Of a stretch of 64,000 bases of DNA, positions 34,121 through 45,551 are shown one piece after another; the first letter of the stretch is position 1; each line of letters starts with the position of its first letter. Location of the stretch: NCBI GenBank assembly GCA_014529385.2, contig CM043956.1, positions 85,735,721-85,799,720 of the forward strand, written 5' to 3'. The position numbers and the translations under genes are program-made. The notes below the pieces were generated by a model. It ran no database searches. It saw nothing but the letters and a program-made list of their open reading frames with translations, and was not told the origin of the DNA. This stretch comes from Adiantum capillus-veneris. Lineage: Eukaryota > Streptophyta > Polypodiopsida > Polypodiales > Pteridaceae.

Positions 34121-34978
34121 CTACACAGTGAGAGGAGGTGGTCTGGGGGGATATATGTCTCCCGGAAGTCACCTTGGATGTGGACAATTGTACATGCCAT
34201 GTCCCATTTCATTGCAATTCCAACATCTCAACTCTTGAGCTTGTCTTCGTTGATTGTGATTCCCTTCTCTTGGTTGTCGTTGTTGAGGTAGGCCCTGTAC
34301 TAGATTCAGATTGAGGTTCTCAAGCTCTTGAGTTAGCCTTTGTAAAACCTCTTGTTGAGAGTTATCTCCTATTTGTGAAGATTGTGCAAGAGGGGCCCTA
34401 ATTGCTGCTTCCATGGTTTGTGAAGACTCCCTCTCACTCAGTTCATTCAAACCCCTTGGTCTATGTGCTTGGAAGTGTAGTTTTCTAAACTTGATGATGG
34501 CTACCTCACGTGCTTCTTCGAAGGTGGATGGGAATTTTAGCTCTACTTTAGCCTTTAAAAGTGGATACAAGCCAACCATGAATCTCTCTTTTTTTAGAAA
34601 GTTAGGTGCACCACCATGATTTTCTAATGTAGCCTCCCACCTACCCCATAGATTGACAAAGGTTGCTTCATAAGAGGGATAGTCTTCAAGTGATACCTGC
34701 TTATGTCCAATAAGACATTTCCATAGTTCTTCAAAAGTATCACCTTGCCCAAACTTGGAGAGGAAGCTTGCTCGCAGTCTCTCCCAGTTGGACTTAATTT
34801 GGGGTTGCAAGGTCTCATACCATGCTTTAGCTTCTGCTTTTAGAACCAACGGGAAGGCTCGTAGCTTTACTTCCTCTTCATCTCTCCCGGATATGAGATG
34901 TGCCATCTTCAACTTGTCAAGAAACTCTTGCGCATCTTCCCCACTTCTTGCATAGAACGTGGGAAAAGAACTTGACAT
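34121..34978 (-). pseudogene. INT2 gag
   Basis: ATG at 34978. The frame is open for about 270 codons to YNCPHPR, including the complete zinc knuckle CWNCNEMGHGMYNC (about 34232-34190). It stops at a TGA (34169-34171) that is CGA in INT3. Capsid-like AKAWYETLQ and FLKKERFMVGLYPLLKAK are intact. This is one of the two best preserved gag copies. Confidence 0.75.
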
Positions 34979-35191
34979 TTTGTTTAGACTTTTTGAAAAT
35001 TCTTTTTTTAAAAGAAACTTTTCTCTTACGGGCCGCACAAGATTGTTGACACTATAAATCTGATTACATTAAAATGAAGATGTACACATCCATTGTGCAA
35101 AATGAAATGGATAGATGGGAACTCCATTGCTCATCACTAAAAAATTTGAAGGTGACTTGGAAATATGTTCCTCCGTGGGGGCACCACTTTA
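34979..35191 (-). other. INT2 leader (deletion form) and primer binding site
   Basis: The leader is about 190 bp and carries the same join as INT1 (about 35095), removing nearly all of both leader ORFs. The primer site is at 35171-35186 (minus-strand TGGTGCCCCCACGGAG), with a 5-bp spacer before the LTR. Confidence 0.65.
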
Positions 35192-37257
35192 TGAGGGTGA
35201 GCTTTTTGAAATGGGGCCTCTAAACCCAAACCAATGGGCCTACCCTCACAAAATGTTCCTAAAGAGGTACGCACACTACTTCGGGCACCACCTTCTTTTG
35301 GGAGTGGAGAAGGAAACCAATCAAAATAACACTTGCACTCACCCACTCAAGCCACACACTTTGAAAACCCCCTTACTCTATATACACTTTGGACACTTGA
35401 ACACCATCAACGATTATGCAACCCAATGCCGTGCATCAAATGAAATATGCAATTTGTGGAATAGGATTCACCTTCTCCCCATAACAATACCCATAATACA
35501 TCCAAACTTCTCCTCTCTCAAGCACTCATCAAAAAAATCAGGCGCACAATACTTGCTTCTCAAACACACAAGAGAATCACTTACATCAAACTAACACAGT
35601 TTGCATAGAGAGCTTATCTCCATCTATGCAATGCCGTGACACAAATAAAATCACCACGAGAGTTAGCCACATGCATATGTAATGAAGCAAAAGAGAGTTG
35701 GAGTGAGAAATTTCTTTAGACCAATTGAATAAGTGTGGAGAAACAAACCAATGGCAAATTGAGAATAGAACACTTACTTGATTTCTCGCACACCTTTTAA
35801 AGGGAGGACAGATGCTGGCTAACCATCACGAATTGCGACACTTGAAAGTTTTGAAGATGATTTAATGATCATTAACATAACCATGAGAAAGATCATGATG
35901 TATTTACATCTTATTGAGGTGCTACAAATTATTTATTGGGTTGATGGAGTAAGAGATTGTAGAATAGAAAGAGTGGAGGAGAGAGTTGCACTTCCTCCAA
36001 AGAGGAGGGTTATGAGGGAGGATGTGAAAGAGGGAGAGTTGGGGTTTTCTCTACTATTGATCAAGAAACAACATGAAGTTGAAAATATAGGTGTGTGTCC
36101 TTGAGTCTCTCCAAGGGGGGCTATTTGTAGTTGTGTAGGAGTGGGATTATGCTACACTTAATTAGGGTAAGTGATTAGCCCTAATTAAGTTTCCTTTGAC
36201 CACTCATTGAATATTGGACATAAAACCGACTATTTATTCACCAAAAATATCATTTTAGACCGTGAAGGCTCCATAGGGGTGCATAATGTAGGTGGGCCCC
36301 ACCATGAGGCCCTACGGGTGGCTCCTGCGGGGTATCTCAACTTATCTGTCTTGGCATTTAGAAAGCATCTTTAGGTTGGTCCCATCACATGCAAGTGACC
36401 TTGAACACTCATTGCTCTTCTAGAAGATGATTAGGGGAAAAGTAAGATCTCACCCTCTTGACTTACTTGATTTACAGTTCCCTTTTGCTGCGAATCTGAC
36501 AGATTTACACTATTTTGACCATAACTTTTTACCTGTAGCTCGGAATGACATGCTTCAAAAGGCAAATTTGACCTTCTCAACATGTTTGATATGAATTTGG
36601 ACTATTCTTCATGCCCATGCACCAAGGAATTCGTTTTGGAAGGTCCACACTAGGCTAGGGAACCTTTTGCTTCCAAGTCTTCTTGTATTGGCCCTTTGCT
36701 TGTATGCATCCAAGGGGAATCATGCTTTTTCAAAAGTCTATGATGCTTAAACAAGTAGAGGAGGGCCCAATATTATTTGCTTGTGAAAAGAATATACAAT
36801 TGGAGTCTTTTTGAAAGGAGAAAAACTATATGTATATTCTTAAGAGATATTGGGCCACCTATGTAGGGGGCATAAAAGAATTGTAGAGAGGGACCATAAT
36901 ATTTGGTAAAGACAAGTGGAGAGTTGATTTCCATGGTAATTTATTTATATGGGATGGAAGATGGATATATTATTTCTCTACTACTAATTCACAAGAGGTA
37001 AGAAAGTTTGGGGGTAGATAGTTGGTTATTATATGCTTACTTTTATTTACAAAGCAAAAAAGAAAAGGGTGGTAATATAAATATATGACTAAGGTGACAT
37101 TTTTTGGGAAGAGTACAATGTATGTGTCCCCACAAAGGTTACACGAAGAGGGGGAATTTACTCTAGATAACTTAATAGCGTAAAGAAATATATACACATA
37201 TGAGGAAGAGGACGTTGAGTAGGCTGACAAATGTTGCAAAAAGATGGTTACCATTTT
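35192..37257 (-). repeat. Array LTR between INT2 and INT3
   Basis: In + it starts TGAGGGTGAGC and ends ggttaccatttt, passing directly into INT3. It serves at once as the 5' LTR of INT2 and the 3' LTR of INT3, so the two units share it. The normal terminal atgccactca, the polypurine tract and the A-rich segment are absent at the join. Confidence 0.8.
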
Positions 37258-38650
37258 TCAATAGGAGGAGTGTCATGCACTCTTGTACTCCATTAGACGT
37301 GCTTTTCATTACCTCAATCCCATAAATCGGAGATGGGAGGGTTGCCTTGGGTATGTTCAGATTCCAAAGCTGGTTCGTCTTTGCACATCAAAGCTTTAAA
37401 AATAGATGGAGCATTTGCCAAGCCGAAGGGAGCCATGCTAATTTGGAGCTTAGACGATGTAGGCAGATAACTTCCTATCAACGGATTGATATGTTGAAAG
37501 TAGGGCTTTAATCTCCATCCATTGACTCTGGTCTTGTGGAGTTTTCCTGATAAATCTGCTAATCTGTAACTACCATTCCCAAACTTTGTTTTTATCATGA
37601 AAGGTCCCTCCCATCTTTGCAAAAACTATTTATCAAGTCGAGTATCAAGCCGGTTATCATAGCGAAGAACCAACATAGCTTCCTTCAATCCTTTCCCCTT
37701 GACCTTCTTGTTGATTTTGTCCCTTTGGCTTGTCGCTTTGGTGATGTAGTGATCAATGGACTCTTCTCTATCTAGCTCAAATCGTTCGAGATCTGAGATC
37801 CTTTCATGTAGAACCTCTTTTGGTTTTTTTGCCACTCTTGCAAGAACACGCAAGCTTGAGAGCTCTACCTCAATGGGGAGAAGTGCCTCCTGTCCATAAA
37901 CTAGATGAAAAGGGGTGAATTGGGTAGATACCATGAAAGATGTCCTATACGCCCAAATAGCATCCGTCAAATGGTGATCCCAATCATTAGGTCGGTCCAC
38001 AACCTCGTTAGAAATGATCTTACATATCATTCCATTTACTTTTTCCACCAATCCATTGCATTGAGGATAGTAGGGTGTGGAATGCAGGTGTTTCACTTTT
38101 AATTTCCTCAAGAGATCATTCAGAAGGTCAGCCCTAAAACCCGGGCCTCGATCAGATAATATTTCTAGGGGTGATTCAAACCTACTACAAATATGGTCAA
38201 AAATAAACTTTGATACCTCTTAAACTGTGATTCGGGTTGTGCTTGTTGCTTCCGCCCATTGTGTCATGTAGTCAACACCCATGATGATGAAAACCTTCCC
38301 TGTAGAAGTACGAGGTAGGGGACCTATTGCATCCACACCCCACTTCTCAAAAGGGCCATAAGATATTATTGGGACTCGAGGCTCATATGTTAGTCTTCTA
38401 TCCCCAGCAATTTGGCATGGCTTACATGCCTTACACCAATATTGGACATCACAGTGTAAGCTCGGCCAAATAAACCCTGCTTGTAAAATCTTCCTACTTG
38501 TAATATCTTGAGAAAAGTGACCACCACAGACATCATCATGACATGAAAGAAGAAATTTCTCTATCTCTTGCACACCTGCTACTCTCCTCAAGACCAAATC
38601 TTTCCCTTTGTGATATAAATCATCCCCGATCAACTGGTAAGGTGCGGCCT
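37258..38650 (-). pseudogene. INT3 integrase
   Basis: Pieces: 38696-38220 (zinc-binding SCHDDVCGGHFSQDI, WCKACKPCQIAGD; VDAIGPLPRTSTG near 38330), 38111-37626 (NGLVEKVNGMICKIISNEVV) and 37622-37314 (QRWEGPFMIKTKFGN). The in-frame TAA at about 38220 is the same as in INT1. The upstream join with the RNase H tether has a sense codon (VVKKAAPYQL) where A, INT1 and INT2 have TAG. Confidence 0.75.
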
Positions 38651-39543
38651 TCTTAACTACTCTATGTCTTTCACCTTGTCTAAGTGTTTGGGACACTCAC
38701 CTCCTTGTATAAAGAAGATAATGTCTTTTAGCTCCTCTTGACCTTGATATTTGGGTTCATATAGTTTCACACCTCCTACCGCCATTTGAAGCTTTTCATT
38801 TGCGAGTAAGTCTGCTTCCTTGTTATGAGTTCTCACAATGTGTTGTACCTGTGTTGCTTTAAAACCCTTCATCATAGCTCTTACACTACTAAGCCACTCA
38901 AACAATGTACGATTCTTGCACCTCCAAGTCCCTTGGATTTGCCTGACCACTAGCAAAGAATCACCTTTTATAATAAGTCTTTGTATGCCTAATACTTTGC
39001 ATTCTTCTAACCCAAGGGTTAGAGCAGCATACTCAGCCTCATTGTTAGAGTGAATGTTAGGTAGAGTGATACCTTTTCTAACCATTACCTCCTTTTGTGG
39101 GTTCAAAATGATGATCCCCCCTGCTGCTTTTTCTTGTTGGCGTTGATAAGCTCCGTCAAAGCATAAAGTATGGGCATTATCAATCTCCTTCACTTTGAAT
39201 TGTTTTGAGCCTTCCTCTCTTTGTAGTCGTGATCCTTCCCTTTGTCTCACTTTGTAGGTGAGAATGTCTGCAAGTCCTGCTCTTGTGCTATCTTCTACAA
39301 GGAAAGTGTATTCAAATTCTTGGAGTTCAAGCACCCACTTTTCTATTCTAGATGCAAGGCTCGTGTGTTGTACTACATGTGGTAGATTGTGCTCTAAGGT
39401 GACAAAAAAAATGGCACAGGGAGAAGATACGATCGAAACTTCCTTACCGAAAACAAGATTGCAAAGACCACTTTCTCCATTTCAGTGTATCCCTTCTCGG
39501 CCGGAGTCATCACCTTGCTTGCAAAATAGATCGGCCTCATGTA
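38651..39543 (-). pseudogene. INT3 RNase H tail and second RNase H domain
   Basis: Open from about 39334 to 38657 with LCFDGAYQRQ, NNEAEYAALTLGLEECKVLG and IIKGDSLLVVRQIQG. Upstream, near 39400-39450, the frame is broken by small changes (gtgacaaaaaaaatgg for gtgagaaaaacaaatgt; taccgaaaac for taccgcaaac). A stop at about 39544 (TCA to TGA) separates it from RT. Confidence 0.75.
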
Positions 39544-40327
39544 TCATGTTTTAGGATCTTTTTGCATCAAAACAACACCAATTGCTTCGAAACCTACGCT
39601 TGGAGTGACATAGTAGGTCTCCTTTGGATCTGGGTGCATTAGGATTGGGAGAGAGCTAAGAATGCCCTTCACTTCCTCAAAACATTTTGCATGTTCCCTC
39701 TCCCATTGAAATGTGGATTGGCTTGCCAACCTATGCAAAGGGGCGATGGCTTCTGCTAGGAGATGGATGAAACGAGACATGTACCTCACTTTGTGGTTGA
39801 AGGTCATTAGCTCCTTAGTTGTTGTTGGTGGAGGTAATGACAAAAGGGCCTCTACTTTAGAGGGATCCACTTGAATTCCTTGTGAAGAAACAACATGGCC
39901 TAGCAAAACCACCTGAGATTCACCGATATGACACTTCTCTGGGTTGCGCTGTCCCCCAAATTGATGGAGCCTCTTAAGCCCCTCTTCAACCTTTTGGCAG
40001 TGAAGTGATCTACAACTATAAATACAAAAATCATCCATAAAGACTCTTATAGATTTTCCAAAGAATGGCTGAAAATAAAAATATTGTGAATCTCATGAAG
40101 GTGCTAGGAGCATTGGTGAGCCCAAAAGGCATTACTCTGAATGAAAAACATCCCCAAGGTGTGATGAAGGTGGTTTTTGGTTGGTCCTCTTCTGCTATTC
40201 TAATTTGAAAATATCTTGAATACCCATCACACACAGTGTAGCATTCGTGACATGCTACTTCATTCAAAATTTCATCTTGGAAAGGGAGAGGGAAGAGGTC
40301 CCTCTTTGTCGCAGCGTTGAGGGGTTT
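39544..40327 (-). pseudogene. INT3 reverse transcriptase, palm part
   Basis: Frames 40267-40031 ([23 protein letters not shown]) and 40038-39544 (MDDFCIYSC... through YYVTPSVGFEAIGVVLMQKD) with a frameshift just before the MDDF box. That frameshift is at the same place in INT1, INT2 and INT3. Element A, which reads FVFQPFFGKRVFMDDF, is in frame there. Confidence 0.75.
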
Positions 40328-42628
40328 CTAATCCAGGGAGACCCTCCACTTACCATTCTTCTTGGGAGTGACTAGAATAGGTGATACCCATTCGGAGTTG
40401 GATATTGGATAGATGAAGCCAGCCTTCAAGAGTCGATTCACTTCTTGTAGGAGAGCCTTTTGTTGCACAGATCCTAGTCGCCTTAACTTTTGAGCCACGG
40501 GTTTGGTCCCTGGTTTCAATTCAATTCGATGCTCTATTACATCTACACCTCTTATTTGTGAGTAGTCAGTGATAAACAAATTGGGATACCTCCTTAACGT
40601 ATTGATGTAGGACCTCTTCTCCTCACAAGTAAGATCTTTTGCAAGCATCTTCTCAAATCCTTCTTCAAGGTGGTGGCATCTTTCATCCCCTCGTGTGTGA
40701 TTGTCTGTTGGCTTTTCTTCTACAGAAACATCTTGGGTGTTGGCGTGAAATACAATTCCCAATACCTCCAAAGAAGACTCCTCTTCACTGGTTGATGCAC
40801 TGGTTGATGCTTCCTCATCACTTGAGTAAGGACTCTCCTCCTCGCTCTCTTCATCTGTCATGGTTTCATAGTTGATATCTAGTTGCTTTCCTTCTCGCCA
40901 ATCATACACCACCGGTTGACCCTTCTTAAGAATCAAACGACCACTTCCCCATTTTTGATCTGCATTCACAGCAATGAGCCAAGGCCTTCCTAGGATGATG
41001 GGATAGCCCTCCTCCTTAGCTGGCATGACATACATATCCACTCGTGCATCTATGTTACATACAGAGACTTTTACATTTTCAATGATCCCCAAAAACTTCA
41101 CACTTGAGTTGTTGGCTAGCCTAGCTTGATAATTAGAGGACTTTGTAATTTCAAGCCCTAACCTATTCATTGATTTTTCCGTGATCACACACATTTGAGC
41201 TCCACCATCAACATATACATTAGACACCTTTTTACCCCTTATGTAAGAATCCACAATGGGTTCCACATCTTTTTGTAGCTTTGAGGCCACAACCTTTATG
41301 GAAAGATTTTCTTTCTTCTTTGGAGTTCTTGTACTTACCAACTTTGGCCATTGCCTTCTTACTTTGGCTGACAAGTGTAGACGTTGAGGCCATGAAATGT
41401 TTTGCTTTTGGGTTTGTAAATCCTCCAGTATGTTGTAGGGCTCTAGCTCCTTTCCCAATGGGAAGTCATTGATACCAATTTCCCTTCGCCTTGATCTTTT
41501 CTTCCTGTTACTTTCAGCTTCTTCCATCTTTGAGTTCTTCTTGTTGTCCCTTCTTGCTGAATTTGTTCCTTCACTTCTCATGTATTCATCCTTATCATGT
41601 GATCTTGTGCGTTTTTCTGCCGGCATAACATCAAATTTTAGAGTATGCTCATCTATTACCTTTTCTAGCTTGATGATGTTGACTCCTCTTTCTTCCTCCT
41701 CATGTGGGACGGGAGGTAGATTTTCTACTGATGGTCGACGAAGGATTTGTGGGCCTTGAGCTAGTTCTTGGTGCACAGTGAGAGGATGCGGTCTGGGGGG
41801 ATATATGTCTCCCGGAAGTCGCCTTGGATGTGGACAATTGTACATGCCATGTCCCATTTCATTGCAATTCCAACATCTCAACTCTTGAGCTTGTCTTCGT
41901 TGATTGCGATTCCCTTCTCTTGGTTGTCGTTGTTGAGGTAGGCCCTGTACTAGATTCAGATTGAGGTTCTCAAGCTGTTGAGTTAGCCTTTGTAAAACCT
42001 CTTGTTGAGAGTTATCTCCTATTTGTGAAGATTGTGCAAGAGGGGCCCTAATTGCTGCTTCCATGGTTTGTGAAGACTCCCTCTCACTCAGTTCATTCAA
42101 ACCCCTTGCTCTATGTGCTTGGAAGTGTAGTTTTCTAAACTTGATGATGGCTACCTCACGTGCTTCTTCGAAGGTGGATGGGAATTTTAGCTTTACTTTA
42201 GCCTTTAAAAGTGGATACAAGCTACCCATGAATCTCTGTTTTTTTAGAAAGTTAGGTGCACCACCATGATTTTCTAATGTAGCCTCCCACCTACCCCATA
42301 GATTGACAAAGGTTGCTTCATAAGAGGGATAGTCTTCAAGTGATACCTGTTTATGTCCAATAAGACATTTCCATAGTTCTTCAAAAGTATCACCTTGCCC
42401 GAACTTGGAGAGGAAGCTTGCTCGCAGTCTCTCCCACTTGGACTTAATTTGGGGTTGCAAGGTCTCATACCATGCTTTAGCTTCTGCTTTTAGAACCAAC
42501 GGGAAGGCTCGTAGCTTTACTTCCTCTTCATCTCTCCCGGATATGAGATGTGCCATCTCCAACTTGTCAAGAAACTCTTGCGTATCTTCCCCACTTCTTG
42601 AATAGAACGTGGGAAAAGAACTTGACAT
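40328..42628 (-). CDS. INT3 gag-protease-RT entry, open 766-codon frame
   Basis: ATG at 42628 (MSSSFPTFYSRSGEDTQEFL), preceded in frame by about 20 further open codons. Domains in order: capsid-like region (residues about 1-230, AKAWYETLQ, GSLYPLLKAK), zinc knuckle CWNCNEMGHGMYNC (about 270-283), acidic/basic linker, retropepsin-like YVDGGAQMCVITEK (about 475), IILGRPWL (about 550), Ser/Glu-rich linker, and RT entry IEHRIELKPGTKPVAQKLRR and WVSPILVTPKKNGKWR. It stops where VDYKPL should continue (TAC to TAG). This shows that gag and pol form one frame in the family. The longest coding frame of the window. Confidence 0.75.
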   Translation of the reverse strand: MSSSFPTFYSRSGEDTQEFLDKLEMAHLISGRDEEEVKLRAFPLVLKAEAKAWYETLQPQIKSKWERLRASFLSKFGQGDTFEELWKCLIGHKQVSLEDYPSYEATFVNLWGRWEATLENHGGAPNFLKKQRFMGSLYPLLKAKVKLKFPSTFEEAREVAIIKFRKLHFQAHRARGLNELSERESSQTMEAAIRAPLAQSSQIGDNSQQEVLQRLTQQLENLNLNLVQGLPQQRQPREGNRNQRRQAQELRCWNCNEMGHGMYNCPHPRRLPGDIYPPRPHPLTVHQELAQGPQILRRPSVENLPPVPHEEEERGVNIIKLEKVIDEHTLKFDVMPAEKRTRSHDKDEYMRSEGTNSARRDNKKNSKMEEAESNRKKRSRRREIGINDFPLGKELEPYNILEDLQTQKQNISWPQRLHLSAKVRRQWPKLVSTRTPKKKENLSIKVVASKLQKDVEPIVDSYIRGKKVSNVYVDGGAQMCVITEKSMNRLGLEITKSSNYQARLANNSSVKFLGIIENVKVSVCNIDARVDMYVMPAKEEGYPIILGRPWLIAVNADQKWGSGRLILKKGQPVVYDWREGKQLDINYETMTDEESEEESPYSSDEEASTSASTSEEESSLEVLGIVFHANTQDVSVEEKPTDNHTRGDERCHHLEEGFEKMLAKDLTCEEKRSYINTLRRYPNLFITDYSQIRGVDVIEHRIELKPGTKPVAQKLRRLGSVQQKALLQEVNRLLKAGFIYPISNSEWVSPILVTPKKNGKWRVSLD

Positions 42629-43259
42629 TTTGTTTAGACTTTTTGAAATTTCTTTTTTTAAAAGAAACTTTTCTCTAACGGGTCGCACAAGATTGTTGAC
42701 ACTATAAATCTGATTACATTAAAATGAAGATGTACACATCCATTGTTAATTCGTACATTATCATAGGTAGAATAAATGGATTAATTGAAGCATTGATTTC
42801 ATTGAGGTGAGAGGATCCAAATATCCTCCTTATGATAGATTGAAACCTAAACTTAGTTGCAATCATTATATGAATGGATTGCCGAGCAATAGGCCTTAAA
42901 GGTTCATTGTTTTGATCGTGATTCATGTGCTACTCCTCGTTCCTTCATATGGCCCTTAAGCACCCCTTCACCACTCCTTGTTCCTCCCTTTAAAACAAAA
43001 TGAAAATGTGAACATCAAAAGAAGTTTCATAATTGATGATTGGAAGTATAATTGGATTGGGTGATGCCAGTATTTCTCTAAGTCTTTCTGCACCAAACAT
43101 AAAAACAATGCGTTGCTGGAAAAAGACTTTTCTATCTATGTGAACATTTACTCTAATGTGTTGTGCAAAATGAAATGGATAGATGGGAACTCCATTGTTC
43201 ATCACTAAAAAATTTGAAGGTAACTTGGAAGTATGTTCCTCCGTGGGGGCACCACTTTA
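42629..43259 (-). other. INT3 leader with two small ORFs and primer binding site
   Basis: A full-length leader of about 610 bp. Leader ORF 1 is at 43202-42990 and ORF 2 at 42926-42714, on the minus strand. ORF 1 gives the same protein as the copy at 7183-7395, residue for residue. The primer site is at 43239-43254 and the LTR border at 43260. Confidence 0.6.
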
Positions 43260-45331
43260 TGAGGGCGAGCTTTTTGAAATGGAGCCTCTAAATCCAAACC
43301 AATGGGCCTACCCTCACAAAATGTTTGTAAAGAGGTACGCACACTACTTGGGGCACCACCTTTTTTTGGGAGTGGAGAAGGAAACCAATCAAAATAACAC
43401 TTGCACTCACCCACTCAAGCAACACACTTTGAAAACCCCCTTACTCTATATACACTTTGGACACTTGAACACCATCAACGATTATGCAACCCAATGCCAT
43501 GCATCAAATGAAATATGCAATTTATGGAATAGGATTCACCCTCTCCCCATAAGAATACCCATAAAACATCCAAACTCCTCCTCTCTCAAGCGCTCATCAA
43601 AAAAATCATGCGCAAGAGACTTGCCTCTCAAACACACAAGAGAATCACTTACATCAAATTAACACAGTTTGCATAGAGAGCTCATCTCCATCTATGCAAT
43701 GCTGTGACACAAATAAAATCACCACGAGAGTTAGCCACATGCATATGTAATGAAGAAAAAGAGATTTGAAGTGAGAAATTTCTTTAGACCAATTGAATAA
43801 GTGTGGAAAACCAAACCAATGGTAAATTGAGAATAGAACACTTACTTGATTTCTCGCACACCTTTTAAAGGGAGGACAGACGCTGGCTAACCATCACGAA
43901 TTGTGACACTTGAAAGTTTTGAAGATGATTTAATGATCATTAACATAACCATGAGAGAGATCATGATGTATTTACAAGTTATTGAGGTGCTACAAATTAT
44001 TTATTGGGTTGATGGAGTAAGAGATTGTAGAATAGAAAGAGTGGAGGATAGAGTTGCACTTCCTCCAAAGAGGAGGCTTAGGACGGAGGATGTGAAAGAG
44101 AGAGAGTTGGGGTTTTCTCTACTATTGATCAAGAAACAATATGAAGTTGAAAATATAGGTGTGTGTCCTTGAGTCTCTCCAAGGGGGGCTATTGATAGTT
44201 GTGTAGGAGTGGGATTATGCTACACTTAATTAGGGTAAGTGATTAGCCCTAATTAAGTGTCCTTTGACCACTCATTGAATATTGGACATAAAACCGACTA
44301 TTTATTCACCAAAAATATCATTTTAGACTGTGAAGGCTCCATAGGGGTGCATAATGTAGGTGGGCCCCACCATGAGGCCCTACGGGTGGCTCTTGCGGGG
44401 TATCTCAACTTATCTGTCTTGGAATTTAGAAAGCATCTTTAGGTTGGTCCCATCACATGCAAGTCACCTTGAACACTCATTGCTCTTCTAGAAGATGAGT
44501 AGGGGAAAAATAAGATCTCACCCTCTTGATTTACTTGATTTACAGTTCCCTTTTGCTGCGAATCTGACAGATTTACACTATTTTGACCATAACTTTTTAC
44601 CTGTAGCTCGGAATGACATGCTTCAAAAGGCAAATTTAACCTTCTCAACATGTTTGATATGAATTTGGACTATTCTTCATGCCCATTCACCAAGGAATTC
44701 GTTTTGGAAGGTCCACACTAGGTTAGGGAACCTTTTGCTTCCAAGTCTTCTTGTATGGGCCCTTTGCTTGTATGCATCCAAGGGGAATCATGCTTTTTCA
44801 AAAGGCTATGATGCTTAAACAAATATAGGAGGGCCCAATATTATTTTCTTGTGAAAAGAATATATAATTGGAGTCTTTTTGAAAGGAGAAAAACTATATC
44901 TATATTCTTAAGAGACATTGGGCCACCTATGTAGGGGGCATAGAAGACTTGTAGAGAGGGACCATAATCTTTGCTAAAGACAAGTGGAGAGTTGATTTCC
45001 ATGGTTATTTATCTATATGGGATGGAAGATGGATATATTATTTTTCTACTACTAATTCACAAGAGGTAAGAAAGTTTGGGGGTAGATAGTTGGTTATTGT
45101 ATGCTTACTTTTATTTACAAAGCAAAAAAGAAAAGGGTGGTAATATAAATATATGACTAAGGTGACATTTTTTGGGAAGAGTACAATGTATTTGTCGCCA
45201 CAAAGGTTAAACGAAGAGGGGGAATTTACTCTAGATAACTTCATAGCGTAGAAAAATATATACACATATGAGGAAGAGGACGTTGAGTAGGCTGACAAAT
45301 GTTGCAAAAAGATGGTTACCATTTTATGCCA
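43260..45331 (-). repeat. Outer 5' LTR of the array
   Basis: In + it starts TGAGGGCGAGC and runs to ccattttatgcca at 45331. The last four bases of the canonical end (ctca) read tctt here and are followed by aatag, close to the catag before the other array end at 4651-4655. The array border is placed at 45331-45335. Confidence 0.75.
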
Positions 45332-45551
45332 TCTTAATAGAAGGTGATCGTTGCAACAATATAAACGCCAAATGATTAAGTAACACAAGATTTCAAAACA
45401 ATGTAAGTATAATAGGCGCTCATCCTACAATGGAAATTGTAGGGAATCCAAAAAAATTTCCAATCCATAGGAACTGCAAACCTTAGCTCAAGAAGTCGAT
45501 GCTATGCTGGCACTCTGACCCCACACAATCCCTGAAACAACTCTACTTTTG
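45332..45551. other. Body of the composite insertion, no gene seen
   Basis: 220 bp between the array and the SWIM-type gene. No motif recognised; possibly the 3' end or untranslated region of that minus-strand gene. Confidence 0.3.

Larger units (their letters stand above)
4656..45331 (-). mobile_element. Tandem array of a Tat-like Ty3/gypsy family (4 LTRs, 3 internal regions)
   Basis: In + coordinates the order is LTR (4656-5102 continued at 15323-16934), INT1 (16935-22489), LTR (22490-24485), CACTA-2, INT2 (about 29606-35191), LTR (35192-37257), INT3 (37258-43259), LTR (43260-45331). All units are on the minus strand. Only one LTR separates neighbouring internal regions, as expected after unequal recombination between LTRs. 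The outer left LTR end starts TGAGGGC without a primer site beside it, which confirms it is the array's outer 3' end. Confidence 0.8.
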
